Numbered from the stretch's first letter, positions 1-10,130 are shown. The stretch: 64,000 nucleotides of DNA from Microglena sp. YARC (GCA_022414725.1 CM039466.1:14004724-14068723); one strand, 5' to 3'. Program-made: numbers and translations. The notes: generated from the letters alone by a model not told the origin.

Positions 1-1076
1 GCTCCCCTCACACCCCGACACAGCCTTACATGCGCACCTACCAGCGTTCGAACAGCACCCTCCCGGGGTCCTGTCGGCACCACCTGCGGCGTTCCTCAGA
101 CACCTACCCCACCCCGTCGGTACTGGGCGAGCTGCACCAGAAGCTCCAGGGCGAGTACCTTAGCCTCCTCGCGGATTTTCAGTCCTTTGTGACCTACAGT
201 CAGAACACCAAGGGCCGGCTCTCTCGCTGCAGCACCCCGGATAGCTTTGGGCGGCTGTCCCGCTGCAGTACGCCAGAGCGATGGGGGGGCCCCGAGGGTC
301 TCCTGCTGCATTCCTGGACAGCCGTCGCCAGGTCATCTGCCCGTGCCAGCTCATCCCCAGCCCATTCCAGGCCACCTGGCTATGGGTACTCTCCTCGTGT
401 CAGTTCCATCATGTCCAGCCCTGACCTGACTGCCATTCAGGAGGGCCGGCACGACGACAGGGCTGACCCCTATGGGTTGAACTTCATGCCCAGGGATCTG
501 CTCCAAGGCATGGGCACGGGTAAGACCCTCCAGGAGCAGCTCACTCAAATGGACGGGAGAGAGATAGAGGGTGGCAGCTTTCCACACGACACTCAAATGG
601 ATGGGAGGGAGATACAGGTTATCAGCTCTCAACAAGACCTAATGAGCAGGCAAGAGGCAGGGGGGGGCACAGGAGATAGGAGGGCTGGCAGGGACCTGCC
701 CTCTCACCCCCATGGGAATGGTAGAGCGAGGGAAGCAGAGGAGGCTGCTGGTGCTGGTACAGGTGCAGGTGCTGGTGCTGGTACAGGTGCTGGTGCTACA
801 CCCCAAGCAGGTGTTGCAGGGGGAGTAGGCGCACCACCCCCAAGCATGCTGACACCGGATGGCAAGGATGGTGCTGGTGCTAGTGCTACACCCCAACCAG
901 GTGCCGCAAGTGCAGTAGGCTCACTACCCCCAAACATGCTGACACCGGATGGCAAGGACTCGAGCATCCTAAGGAGCCTACTGAGCAACGGCAGCGAGGG
1001 GAGCAGCACAATGTCAACACCTGCGTCCCAAGCGTACCTGAACTCAGGGATCTGGGCTGGCTGTATGTCCCTGCAG
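1..1076 (+). CDS. Exon of an unrecognised low-complexity protein (5' partial)
   Basis: The reading frame is open from the window edge and passes a Met at position 30, so the true start may lie outside the window. The translation is rich in Ser, Pro and Arg, with two RLSRCSTP copies, two QMDGREI copies, a (GA)n stretch and a duplicated block ending NMLTPDGKD. The exon ends at CTGCAG|GTAAGT, a strong donor at 1077 in phase 0. The matching acceptor CTCTGCAG|GAACAG lies at 3624, also phase 0 in the same frame, which joins it to the long exon downstream. No known domain, signal peptide or membrane segment was recognised. The repeat content suggests a disordered, possibly regulatory or scaffold protein, but no function can be assigned. 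The donor region is tandemly repeated five times immediately downstream. Confidence 0.6.
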
Positions 1077-1660
1077 GTAAGTTGTGCAAGCTTGTTTAGG
1101 CACTGTTAATCTCTCCTGATAATCTGACGGCAGCAAAGAGAGCAGCACAATGTCTATGCCTGCGTCTCAAGCATGCCTGAACTCAGGGATCTGGGCTGGC
1201 TGTATGTCCCTGCAGGTAAGTTGTGCAAGCTTGTTTAGGCACTGTTAATCTCTCCTGATAATCTGACGGCAGCAAAGAGAGCAGCACAATGTCTATGCCT
1301 GCGTCTCAAGCATGCCTGAACTCAGGGATCTGGGCTGGCTGTATGTCCCTGCAGGTAAGTTGTGCAAGCTTGTTTAGGCACTGTTAATCTCTCCTGATAA
1401 TCTGACGGCAGCAAAGAGAGCAGCACAATGTCTATGCCTGCGTCTCAAGCATGCCTGAACTCAGGAATCTGGGCTGGCTGTTTGTCCCTGCAGGTACGTT
1501 GTGCAAGCTTGTTTAGGCCCTGTTAGTCTCTCCTGATAATCTGACGGCAGCGAGGGGAGCAATACGATGTCCACACCTGCGTCTCAAGCGTGCCTGAACT
1601 CAGGGATCTGGGCTGGGTGTATGTCCCTGCAGGTAAGTTGTGCAAGCTTATTTAGGCATA
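990..1660 (+). repeat. 139-bp x ~5 array of exon end plus splice donor
   Basis: GGCAGC landmarks at 990, 1129, 1268, 1407 and 1546 give an exact 139-bp period. Each unit carries the exon end ...GGGATCTGGGCTGG...CTGCAG followed by GTAAGT (GTACGT in copy 4). In copies 2-4 the stretch from AGCAGCACAATG to CTGCAG is 75 nt (1141-1215, 1280-1354, 1419-1493), has no stop in the frame of copy 1, and follows an AG after CTGATAAT/CTGAC branch-like motifs. These copies could serve as in-frame cassette exons, although the acceptor is weak. Confidence 0.85.
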
Positions 1661-1786
1661 GCGGAGCTTCTCAAGCGCACCTGAGCTCGTGAACAAAGTT
1701 TTTTCTTCTTATTATTATTTTTATAATACCAACAAAAAACAATGCATTTGCAAATGTAATTTTACAAGCATAAGTAAGAGGCTGAT

Positions 1787-2115
1787 GGATGGGTGGATGG
1801 ATGGATGGATGAATGGATAGGGTGGGGATGGATGGATGGATAGATGGATGCATGGATGGATGGATAGGGTAGGGTTGGGATGGATGCGAGGATGGATGAA
1901 TAAGGTGGGGATGGATGAGTGAATGATGGATGGATGGATGGATGGATAGGGTGGGGTGGACAATCGTACAAAGGGTGGGTACGCGGTTCAAACATACAAC
2001 CGTACAACGGGTGGGTACGCAGTTCAGACATACAACCGTACAACGGATGGGTACACGGTTCAGACATACAACCGTACAACAGGGTGGGTGCGCGGTCCAG
2101 ACAGACAACCGTACA
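1787..2115 (+). repeat. GGAT tetranucleotide tract followed by a 36-bp minisatellite
   Basis: 1787-1950 is a (GGAT)n-type tract interrupted by TAGGGTGGGGAT. From about 1958 it changes to a 36-bp unit (ACAACCGTACAACGGGTGGG plus TACGCAGTTCAGACAT) in about 4.5 copies. Both lie inside the intron 1077-3623. A fragment at 2130-2170 (GGGGGCTC...AAGGGGGGGCTC) resembles one end of the dispersed element seen at 45.3 and 60.3 kb. Confidence 0.8.
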
Positions 2116-2194
2116 ACAGGGTGGCTGTGGGGGCTCCTTCCCCCCAGAAGGGGGGGCTCTGCCAAAAATGCAGGTACATGCAGATAAGACATAG

Positions 2195-2870
2195 GTGGTA
2201 TGTCTCATACATCAGACAGAGATATGTCTCAGAGATATCTCAGGCATCTGTCTCGTTTGTCAGACAAATCTGTCTCATTTCTCAGACAGATATGTATCAG
2301 AGTTATCTCACACATATGTCTTGTATGCCAGCCACGTCTGTCTCATATATCAGACAGATATGTATCAGAGTTATCTCACACATATGTCTTGTATGCCAGC
2401 CACGTCTGTCTCATATATCAGACAGATATGTATCAGAGTTATCTCACACATATGTCTTGTATGCCAGCCACGTCTGTCTCATATATCAGACAGATATGTA
2501 TCAGAGTTATCTCACACATATGTCTTGTATGCCAGCCACGTCTGTCTCATATATCAGACAGATATGTATCAGAGTTATCTCAGGCATATGTCTCGTTTTT
2601 CAGACACATTCGTCTCATATATCAGACAGATATGTGTCTCAGAAATATCTCAGGCATATGTCTCGTATGTCAGACAAGTACGTCTCATATATCAGGCAGA
2701 GATATGTGTCAGAGTTATCTCAGGCATATGTCTCGTATGTCAGACAAGTACGTCTCATAAATCAGACAGATATGTGTCTCAGAGTTATCTCAGGCATATG
2801 TCTCGTATGTCAGACATGTACGTCTCATAAATCAGACAGCTATTTCTCAGATGTCTCAGAGATATCTAGG
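2195..2870 (+). repeat. 68-bp minisatellite with internal inverted motifs
   Basis: CACGTCTGTCTC recurs at 2333, 2401, 2469 and 2537, an exact 68-bp period, with diverged copies on both sides. Each unit contains TCTCA...TCAGACA and TGTCTC/GAGACA-type complementary motifs, so single strands could fold. Frames are open through the array because it is short of stops, not because it codes. The array is intronic. Confidence 0.85.
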
Positions 2871-3351
2871 CTTAGGAGTTCAGGGCCAACGTCGGACAAA
2901 ATTTAGCCCTACTAGGACTATTAGCTAAATCAGCCCTCATAGTGCACATCTAATTTAGCCAAACTTAACCAAAACAGCCCAGAAAACGTGGCGTGTGTGT
3001 AGGAGAGTGTCGTTGTGCATCCTACTTAACTTTGTGGCAATTGTGTATGACCTGTCCGTCATGAGTTCATGATGAATTAGATCATAACTACTAAGCGAAC
3101 GAAGATCGACGTATTATTATATCAACACGTTACATCGGAGGAAAATAAGTGTAGAAGTACACAACAGAATAAGGCAAAAATCCTGGATTGCTCTGTCCAA
3201 ACTCTAGACCACTTTATTTGTTTGCCTACGTACGTAGGTACGTACAACGGGCTTAGTAGAGATACGTAGGGTACGTACATAGGTTTACTGGTTTGCGTAC
3301 GGAGGGCTACGTACGATGGTCTACGTAGGGCTGCGTACAGAGGGGTATATA
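2871..3351. other. Unique intronic stretch with GTACGTAC motifs
   Basis: No gene was seen. 3220-3330 is dense in GTACGTA(G) and TACGTAC palindromic words. The rest is moderately AT-rich and shows no recognisable element. Confidence 0.5.
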
Positions 3352-3605
3352 TGTCGCTGTACCGTCATGTTGTACCGTCATGAACCGTCATTTGCTGCCC
3401 TGCCATGTTGTTGTACCGTCATGTTGTACCATCATGAACCGTCATTTGCTGCCCTGTCATGTTTTTGTACCGTCATGTTGTACCATCATGAACCGTCATT
3501 TGCTGCCCTGTCATGTTGTTGTACCGTCATGTTGTACCGTCATGAACCATCATTTGCTGTCCTGCCATGTTGTACCGTCATGTTGTACCGTCTTGAACTG
3601 TCATT
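3352..3605 (+). repeat. 54-bp minisatellite next to a splice acceptor
   Basis: TGAACC(G/A)TCATTTGCTG recurs at 3381, 3435, 3489 and 3543 (54 bp), interleaved with ACCGTCATGTTGT. The array ends about 20 bp before the acceptor at 3623 and is pyrimidine-rich, so it forms the region where a branch point would be expected. Confidence 0.85.
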
Positions 3606-3623
3606 CCCGCCCTGTCTCTGCAG

Positions 3624-6600
3624 GAACAGCTGCGCAGGATGGAGGTTAGGAAGACGACTGGGATGAAGGTGATGAAGAAGGTGGAAGCGCCTCCTGCACT
3701 TACACCTGCTGCTGCTGCTGCTGCTAGAGCTACAGCACAAGGACAGGTGCAAGCACAAGCAAAGGCAAAAGCACAAGCTGCTGCCACTGCCCCGTCAACT
3801 CCCATGATTTCCTCCACCGCTGCTCCCAACATGGATCATACTCCTGTCGCTGCTAAATCTAGTCCACAAGCACAGTCACAAGCACAGGCACAAGCACAAA
3901 CACAGAGGCAAGCACAGGCACAAGCACAAGCTGCTGCTTCAGCATCACCACCTCCGTGTCCCATCACTCCCTCTCCCAGCGCTCCCAGCAGGGGTCAGAC
4001 TGCCGGGTCCCCAGCAGGCCCCACGGCCCCCAGCAGGAGCACACTCGCCGCACGCTACCTGAGCAGCCTCTCCCATCAGCAGCCCAGGAACGGACAAGCC
4101 AGCCATGGCCAACAGGGAGGGGTGCAGACTGGGAACTTGAGTCATGCCTCGCCCTCTGTGAGTCCAGCTACTCCTGTCCTTGCTGGCCTAGCTCAACAAA
4201 GGGGGGCCTTGGCCAGTGGGGGCTCAGTACAGCAAAAGGGAGCTTCTGCAAGTACACCTGTGTCAGCGCAGCAGAGGGGGGCCTATGCAAGTACACCTGT
4301 GACAGCACAGCATGGGGGGGCCTATGCAATTACACCTGCGTCAGCACAGCAGAGGGGGGCCTATGCAGGTACACCTGTCCCAGCGCAACAAGGGGGGGGC
4401 TGTGCAAGTATGTCCCAGGCGGCAGGACGCCATGCTGTACCAGCAGAGAGCTTGAAAGTGGCTGGCAGCTCAACCTGGATCCGAAAACATCAGAAGCAGC
4501 CCACTCCCGTTTCCCCTCAAGAGTCTCTGTACGAGAGGTGGAAGCAAAAGCAGAGCATTGCTGGGCGGCCTGGTCAACCCCTCCAGCCCCGTACCATACC
4601 CCTCCAACCCATCCAGCCCCTCCTGACCCGTACCATCCCCCTGTCGCCGCAACCGCACGCTGCTAATTCAATTCAATCCAAGCCAACTGGCGTCTCCACT
4701 GTCAGGTCATGTGATGCCATTCCAAGCCATCAAGCCAAGCCAACTGGTCCCCACTCCCTCAGGTCAAGCCATCAAGCCAAGCCAACTGGTCTCCACACCC
4801 CCAGGCCAAGCCATCAAGCCAAGCCAACTGGTTTCCACACCCCCAGGCCAAGCCATCAAGCCGTACCAACCTGTCCCCACTCCCTCAGGTCAAGCCATCA
4901 AGCCAAACCAACTGGTCTCCACACCCCCCGGGCAATCCATCAAGCCGTATCAACCGGTCCCCACTCCCTCAGATCAGGTCGTCCCAGGCCAAGCCATCAA
5001 GCCAAGCCAACTGGCATCCCAACCACACCCTTGTCCTCCACACCCACTCTCAGCCGTGCCAGCTCCACGTCCTCCGCTGGTATGGAGCTCATCGCCTCAT
5101 CGACCCTTGTAGACCGCTCCCTCTCCCCGTGTGCTATGGACACCGCTAGCTTCTCGCAACTGAGAGCCAACGATCGCCTCCTGCCGCTACCCAAGGCACT
5201 GCGGGGCTCAGCCTGGAATTCCACCCTGGCCGACCGCTCCCTCTCCCCGTCCCCCGCCCTAGACACAACAGGCTTCTCACAGCTGAGAGAGGATGAGCAC
5301 CTGCTGCCGCTACCCCAGATGTCGACATGGGATTCCACCCTTGACCAGACAAGCTTATCTCTGCTGAGGGACGACGAGCAACTGCTGCCGCTGCCCCAGA
5401 TCTCGACATGGGATTCCACCCTTGCCGGTCGCTCCCTCTCCCCGTCCCTCGCCCTTGACACAACAGGCTTTTCACATCTGCAGGACGACGAGCGCCTGCT
5501 GCTGCTACCCCAGTTCTCGACATGTGATTCCAACCTTGTGGGCCGATCCCTCGCCCTAGACACAGAAGGCTTCTCGAATCTAGGAGACGATGAGAGTCTT
5601 CCGCCACTACCACAGATCTCGACATGGGATTCCACCCTTGTCAGCCGCTCCCTCTCCCCGTCCCTCGCCCTTGACAGACGAGGCTTCTCGCAGCTGCGAG
5701 ACGCCGAGCACCTGCTGCCGATACCCAAGGCACTGCGGGGCTCAGCCTGGGATTCCACCCTGGCCGACCGCTCCCTCTCCCCGTCCCCCGCCCTTGACAC
5801 AACAGGCTTCTCACAGCTGAGAGAGGATGAGCACCTGCTGCCGCTACCTCAGGGCATGCAGGGCTCTTCACGAGAGAGCGCTAGCCCCTACATTGACCGA
5901 CACTTTGGAAGTGTGCATGGGTGGCGAGGGCGGAGTGGCTATGCTCATGCGGAGCGTCACGATCTGAGAAAGGTTAATGGGGAGAGTCAGGGGGGGAGTG
6001 ACAGTGGGGGAGAGACAGGCCATGCTCGTGTATGGCGTGGGCGGGGTGACTATGGTCACGGAGAGAGTCCCAGTTTGAGGGAGAGTAAAGGTGAGATTCC
6101 CCCCAGCCAGTGGGAGAGTCACAGTCGAGAGGGAGGTCGTGATCAGGGGGTTGGCCACGGTCAGGAGAGTTACAGTAAAGGGAGTAGCCCCAGTCAGGGG
6201 AAAATGGCACAGCCTCAGGCTAAGGCTCAAGCTGGCTTTAGCGACTTCAGAAACGATTCCCTCGCGCCGCCACCACAACAACTGAAGAAGTGCACCGCTG
6301 CCTTCGCCGCACTTCACACGAGCTCACAACGAACGAGAAGTCCAGCAAGCCGCAGCTTGAAAGACTCACTCGCAAGCTCGTCCATGGGTGGTGAAGACTT
6401 TTTGGTCCTGTCAAGAGAGAACAGCCCTGCCTTCAGCAGGATGAGCAATGCTTTACGTATTCAGTCCATGGGTGGTGAAGACTGTGTGGTCCTACCAAGG
6501 GAGGACAGCCCTGCCAGCAGCATAATGAACGATGCTGTACGCATTCAGTCCATGGGTGGTGAAAACTGTGTGATCCTGCCCAGAGAAGGCAGCCCGACCA

Positions 6601-6749
6601 GCCACAACGGAATGAGCTCAAAGGATGGTGCAAGTGCTGGTGCTGGTGCTGGTGCTGGTGCAGCTTCTGGTGCTTGTCAGCAGGATGAGGATGATGCAGT
6701 ACTGATCGCTGATTTGTCTCCTGGTGCTGCTGATGCTTGTCAATACTGA
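3624..6749 (+). CDS. Terminal exon of the same low-complexity, repeat-rich protein
   Basis: The exon begins after CCTGTCTCTGCAG at 3624 in phase 0 (E-Q-L-R-R-M...), compatible with the donor at 1077, and ends at TGA 6747-6749. It encodes about 1041 residues made almost wholly of repeats. In order: Ala/Gln tracts (AQAQAQ, 3720-3940); a block of QQRGAYAxTPxxA copies (4190-4400); 14-residue SHQAKPTGxHTPRP units (4720-5010); about seven units containing DSTLADRSLSPSPALDTT and a FSQLREDEHLLPLPQ-like stretch (5090-5860); Gly/Ser/His-rich sequence with WRGRG motifs; three ~30-residue SMGGEDCVVLPREDSPA units (6380-6600); and a GAGAGA tail ending ADLSPGAADACQY. No catalytic domain was recognised. The reading frame is intact across 3.1 kb of repeats, which argues for selection on coding. 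Function is unknown. Confidence 0.65.
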   Translation, partial: EQLRRMEVRKTTGMKVMKKVEAPPALTPAAAAAARATAQGQVQAQAKAKAQAAATAPSTPMISSTAAPNMDHTPVAAKSSPQAQSQAQAQAQTQRQAQAQAQAAASASPPPCPITPSPSAPSRGQTAGSPAGPTAPSRSTLAARYLSSLSHQQPRNGQASHGQQGGVQTGNLSHASPSVSPATPVLAGLAQQRGALASGGSVQQKGASASTPVSAQQRGAYASTPVTAQHGGAYAITPASAQQRGAYAGTPVPAQQGGGCASMSQAAGRHAVPAESLKVAGSSTWIRKHQKQPTPVSPQESLYERWKQKQSIAGRPGQPLQPRTIPLQPIQPLLTRTIPLSPQPHAANSIQSKPTGVSTVRSCDAIPSHQAKPTGPHSLRSSHQAKPTGLHTPRPSHQAKPTGFHTPRPSHQAVPTCPHSLRSSHQAKPTGLHTPRAIHQAVSTGPHSLRSGRPRPSHQAKPTGIPTTPLSSTPTLSRASSTSSAGMELIASSTLVDRSLSPCAMDTASFSQLRANDRLLPLPKALRGSAWNSTLADRSLSPSPALDTTGFSQLREDEHLLPLPQMSTWDSTLDQTSLSLLRDDEQLLPLPQISTWDSTLAGRSLSPSLALDTTGFSHLQDDERLLLLPQFSTCDSNLVGRSLALDTEGFSNLGDDESLPPLPQISTWDSTLVSRSLSPSLALDRRGFSQLRDAEHLLPIPKALRGSAWDSTLADRSLSPSPALDTTGFSQLREDEHLLPLPQGMQGSSRESASPYIDRHFGSVHGWRGRSGYAHAERHDLRKVNGESQGGSDSGGETGHARVWRGRGDYGHGESPSLRESKGEIPPSQWESHSREGGRDQGVGHGQESYSKGSSPSQGKMAQPQAKAQAGFSDFRNDSLAPPPQQLKKCTAAFAALHTSSQRTRSPASRSLKDSLASSSMGGEDFLVLSRENSPAFSRMSNALRIQSMGGEDCVVLPREDSPASSIMNDAVRIQSMGGENCVILPREGSPTSHNGMSSKDGASAGAGAGAGAASGACQQDEDDAVLIADLSPGAADACQY

Positions 6750-7445
6750 ACACTGATTTGTCTCCTGATGCTGCTGGTGCTTGTCAGTACTGATCGCTGA
6801 TTGCAGTACTGATCGCTGATTGCAGTACTGATCGCCGATTTGTCTCCTGGTGCTGCTGGTGCTTGTCACTGATCGCTGATTGCTGATTGGTAATCGCAGT
6901 ACTGATCGCTGATTTGTCTCCTGGTGCTGCTAGTGCTTGTCACTGATCGCTGATTGTAGTACTGATTGCTGACTCCTAATTGCAGTACTGATCGCTGATC
7001 GCTAATTGCAGTACTGATCGCCGATCGCAATACTGATCGCTGATTTGTCTCCTGGTGCTGCTAGTGCTTGTCACTGATCGCTGATTGTAGTACTGATCGC
7101 TGACTCCTAATTGCAGTACTGATCGCTGATCGCTAATTGCAGTACTGATCGCCGATTGCAGTACTGATCGCTGATTTGTCTCCTGGTGCTGCTAGTGCTT
7201 GTCACTGATCGCTGATTGTAGTACTGATCACTGACTCCTAATTGCAGCACTGATCGCTGATCGCTAATTGCAGTACTGATCGCCGATCGCAGTACTGATT
7301 GTAGTACTGATCACTGACTCCTAATTGCAGCACTGATCGCTGATCGCTAATTGCAGTACTGATCGCTGATTGCAGTACTGATCCCAGATTTGTCTCCTGG
7401 TGCTGCTGGTGCTTGTCAGTACTGATCGCTGATTTGTCTCCTGTT
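6685..7445 (+). repeat. Degenerate tandem copies of the last codons of the upstream CDS
   Basis: The final coding words (GTACTGATCGCTGATTTGTC then TCCTGGTGCTGCT...GCTTGTCA) continue past the stop as irregular repeats of GCAGTACTGATCGCTGATTG and ATTTGTCTCCTGGTGCTGCT. The last copy at 7413-7445 again reads VLIADLSP. The 3' end of the gene has thus been amplified into its downstream flank. Confidence 0.8.
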
Positions 7446-7529
7446 GCTGCAGCGGCGGCTGCTGCAGGAGCTGTTGCACATTCAGACACTTCCAAAACTG
7501 ATAGTGTGCCTAACGGTTACCACCCTGGA

Positions 7530-7700
7530 CTAACTTGGGGCGACGGAATGGGCGACGGGTGGGCGACGGGAAGGCCATTGGCCAATAGCCTTCCGTAGCT
7601 CAGTAGGTGACGAAATGTCAATTCTGTTTAGTTTAGCCAAACCCATGCGTCGCCCTGCCACGACGGGTGGGCGACGCACTGGCGACGCGTAAAAACAAAA
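7530..7700. repeat. GCGACG-rich dispersed fragment
   Basis: The stretch contains repeated GGGCGACGGGTGGGCGACG words and the string AACCCATGCGTCGCC. The reverse complement of that string (GGCGACGCATGGGT) recurs at about 14083-14096, next to GTGTGCGACGCGTCGCC. Two copies suggest a short dispersed element, but its ends are not defined. Confidence 0.4.
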
Positions 7701-7742
7701 ACTGGCCTAACCCTGCAGTGGAGGCTGTCCTTGTGTGGACAA

Positions 7743-8100
7743 CAACTGAACACGATGGGTTGTGAAGACTACGTGATTCTTCCCTGGGAAGGCAGCCCTT
7801 CTACTACTGCTGTACTGTTCAACCAACAATTCAGGGTAAAAGTAATGATAACGCGTGGCGGGGCGTGGTATGAAGGGAGCCCCATCTTACGGCGGTAGGG
7901 AACGGTCTACCACCTCGACTTGACAAGCTACCATTGCTGTCGACAACGACCTGCAACGCTCAGGGTGGCCATAGGGGGAATCGAACCCCCGACCCCGCTT
8001 CGTTTCAGCGATTTAGGTGTGAACAACAACTGAACACGATGGGTTGTGAAAACCACGTGATTCTTCCCTGGGAAGGTAGCCCTGCTGTTCAATCAACAAT
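7743..8100 (+). pseudogene. Two orphan copies of the MGGEDxVVLPRE coding repeat, split by a SINE-like insertion
   Basis: ATG at 7755 and at 8039 each start a short reading (MGCEDYVILPWEGSP and MGCENHVILPWEGSP) that matches the ~30-residue repeat near the C-terminus of the 3624-6749 exon. Both are preceded by ACAACTGAACACGATGGG. A tRNA-related element sits between them. They look like duplicated gene fragments, not a separate gene. Confidence 0.55.
7841..8015 (-). mobile_element. tRNA-derived SINE-like element, copy 1
   Basis: On the minus strand this has a pol III B-box-like GGGGGTTCGATTCCCCC (7974-7990), followed by a body shared with 12197-12445, 13746-13935 and 60813-60990: TTGACAAGCT-type and GGGAGCCCCATCTTACGGCG sequence, ending CCACGCC...CGTTATCATTAC. 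Five copies in 64 kb, in both orientations and including a 5'-truncated one, indicate a retroposed family. Confidence 0.65.
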
Positions 8101-8149
8101 TCTGGGGAGAGGAGGAGGAGAGGAGGTGGTGAGCACCCAACACATCAAT

Positions 8150-8575
8150 TTAGCTGGTGGTGGTACCTCACAACAACAGTCATTGTGGCTGGCACTAATA
8201 AGCATCACAATGCGTCGGCCCTAAAAGACCAAGCACATGGCTGCGTAAGCATAGTGGCTGGCACTAACTAGCATCACAGTGCTCAGGCTCTAAAACACCA
8301 AACACATCATTCAAGCTGGTGGTGCTGCCTCACAACAGCAATCATTGTGGCTGGCACTAACTAGCACCACAGTGCTAAGGCCCTAAAAGACCAGGCACAT
8401 GGCTGCGTAAGCTTAGTGGCTGGCACTAACTAGCATCACTGAGCCACCCACAATGACCTAAAACATCAAACACAGCATTCAAGCTGGTGGTGCTGCCTCA
8501 CAACAGCCATCATTGTGGGTGGCACTAACTAGCATAACAGTGCTTAGGCCCTAAACCAGAAACACATGGCTGCAT
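8150..8575 (+). repeat. ~165-bp tandem repeat, about 2.5 copies
   Basis: CTCACAACA(A/G)C...TCATTGTGGCTGGCACTAA recurs at about 8167, 8330 and 8497. CAAGCTGGTGGTGCTGCCTC and GACCAAGCACATGGCTGCGT are other conserved words. No coding content was seen. Confidence 0.75.
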
Positions 8576-8630
8576 AATCATTGCAATCCTATCTTGCAAC
8601 CAGGGCTGTCCTTGTGTCAAACAATTATAG

Positions 8631-8631
<1 letters not shown>

Positions 8632-8664
<33 letters not shown>

Positions 8665-8710
8665 AAGAACAGGGCTGGCAGGGCTGGGCTGGGCTGGGCC
8701 GGGCTGGGCC
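8632..8710 (+). repeat. (GT)n microsatellite and GGGCT tract
   Basis: A pure GT run covers about 8632-8661, followed by GGCTGGGCTGGGCTGGGC repeats to 8710. Confidence 0.9.
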
Positions 8711-8719
8711 AAGGCTGAC

Positions 8720-9925
8720 AGCGATCAATGTTTGTGCATGTGAATATTTAAGAACAGGGGTAGCCAAATAGACCGAGGGGACAGCCAAGGCTGACAGCGA
8801 TCAATGTGTGTGCATGCATGCAAATGTGTGTGATACACGCGTCTCTGACAAGATCTGCTCAAATGTGTGTGAAATCACGCACCTCCTAGTTACAGTGTAT
8901 GACAGCGATAATGTGCGTGTGCAAGTTTCAGTCCAGGGGCAGCCAAATAGGCCGAGGGAACAGCCAATGCTGACAGTGATAAATGTGCGTTTGCATGTTT
9001 CAGTCCAGGGTAACCAGGTAGGCGGAAGGAACAGCCAATGCTGACAGTGATAAATGTGCATGTGCATGTTTTAGTAAAGGGGTATCCAAATAGGCCGAGG
9101 GAACACACAATGCTGACAGTGACAAATGTGTGCGTGTGTATGTTTCAGTTCAGGGGTATCCAAATTGGCTGAGTGGGCAGCCAATGCTGACAGTGATAAA
9201 TGTGTGTGTGCATGTTTCAGTCTAGGGGTAGCCCAATAGGCCGAGTGGGCAGCCATGACTGACAGGGATAAATGTTCTTGTGCATGTTTCAGTAAAGGGG
9301 TTGCCAAATAGGCCAAGGGAACAGCCAATGCTGACAGTGATAATTGTGCATGTGCATTTTTCAGCCCAGGGGTAGTCAAATAGGCAGAAGGAACAGCCAA
9401 TGCTGACAGTAACAAATGTTCTTGTGCATGTTTCAGTAAAGGGGTATTGAAAATGGCGGAAGGAACAGCCAATGCTGACAGTGACAAATGTTCTTGTGCA
9501 TCTTTCAGTAAAGGGGTATTGAAAATGGCGGAAGGAACAGCCAATGCTGACAGTGACAAATGCTCTTGTGCATCTTTCAGTAAAGGGGTATTGAAAATGG
9601 CGGAAGGAACAGCCAATGCTGACAGTGACAAATGTTCTTGTGCATCTTTCAGTAAAGGGGTATTGAAAATGGCGGAAGGAACAGCCAATGCTGACAGTGA
9701 CAAATGTTCTTGTGCATCTTTCAGTAAAGGGGTATTGAAAATGGCGGAAGGAACAGCCAATGCTGACAGGGATAAATGTGTGTATGCATGTTTCAGTCCA
9801 GAGTTAGCCAAATATGCGGAAGGAACAGCCAATGCTGACAGGGATAAATGAGCGCTTGCATGCTTTAGTCCAGGGGTAGTCAAATAGACCAAAGGAACAG
9901 CCAAAGCTGACAGCGATAAATAGAT
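8720..9925 (+). repeat. 72-bp minisatellite, ~16 copies, sharing a core with a dispersed element
   Basis: The unit carries CAGTCCAGGGGTAGCCAAAT, then AGG, then GGAACAGCCAATGCTGACAG and TGATAAATGTGTGTG. The central copies (9410-9770) are nearly identical with an exact 72-bp period (landmarks at 9444 and 9516). Because 72 is divisible by 3, long frames stay open on both strands; these are not taken as genes. The core matches the dispersed CAGTCCAGGGGTAGGCCAAA element found at 10.9, 15.2, 40.9, 47.9 and 49.9 kb. Confidence 0.9.
8822..8905 (+). repeat. Fragment shared with 10218-10305
   Basis: AATGTGTGTGATACACGCG...TCTGACAAGATCTG...AATGTGTGTGAAATCACGC...AGTTACAGTGT is repeated with substitutions at 10218-10305. 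The first copy sits inside the 72-bp array. Confidence 0.6.
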
Positions 9926-9979
9926 GTAGTAGAGCATGTGGTTGCATGCAACAACAAAACAACTTGTGCTGTGTAGATG

Positions 9980-10130
9980 CATTACATTACATTACATTAC
10001 ATGTTAAAGTCTACTTGACACCGCAAGGGTGTATAAGACTCTGTGCTCTAAACAAAAAGAAAAAGCACCCACAAAGCAAAAAACCCCATTACATCAGGGG
10101 TGTGTCGAGGACAAACAAACCAAAGATGCA
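9980..10130 (+). mobile_element. Dispersed element with (ACATT)n head, copy 1
   Basis: A short ACATT pentamer run is followed by GTTAAAGTCTACTTGACACC, GTATAAGACTCTGTGCT, AAACAAAAAGAAAAAGCAC and CATCAGGGGTGTGTCGAGGA. The same ~125 bp follows a long ACATT run at 59.7-59.9 kb, differing at only a few positions. Confidence 0.75.

Noticed and set aside
7974..7990. tRNA genes at the GGTTCGA(A/T)TCC motifs (also 12324, 13872, 60853)
   Set aside because: Only box motifs are conserved; all share a non-tRNA body, so they are SINE-like copies.
9071..9982. A ~300-codon minus-strand open frame of 24-residue repeats (HLSLSALAVPSAIFNTPLLK)
   Set aside because: It follows the 72-bp satellite, which stays open on both strands because the period is divisible by 3 and the unit lacks stops; no splice sites or non-repeat coding sequence are attached.
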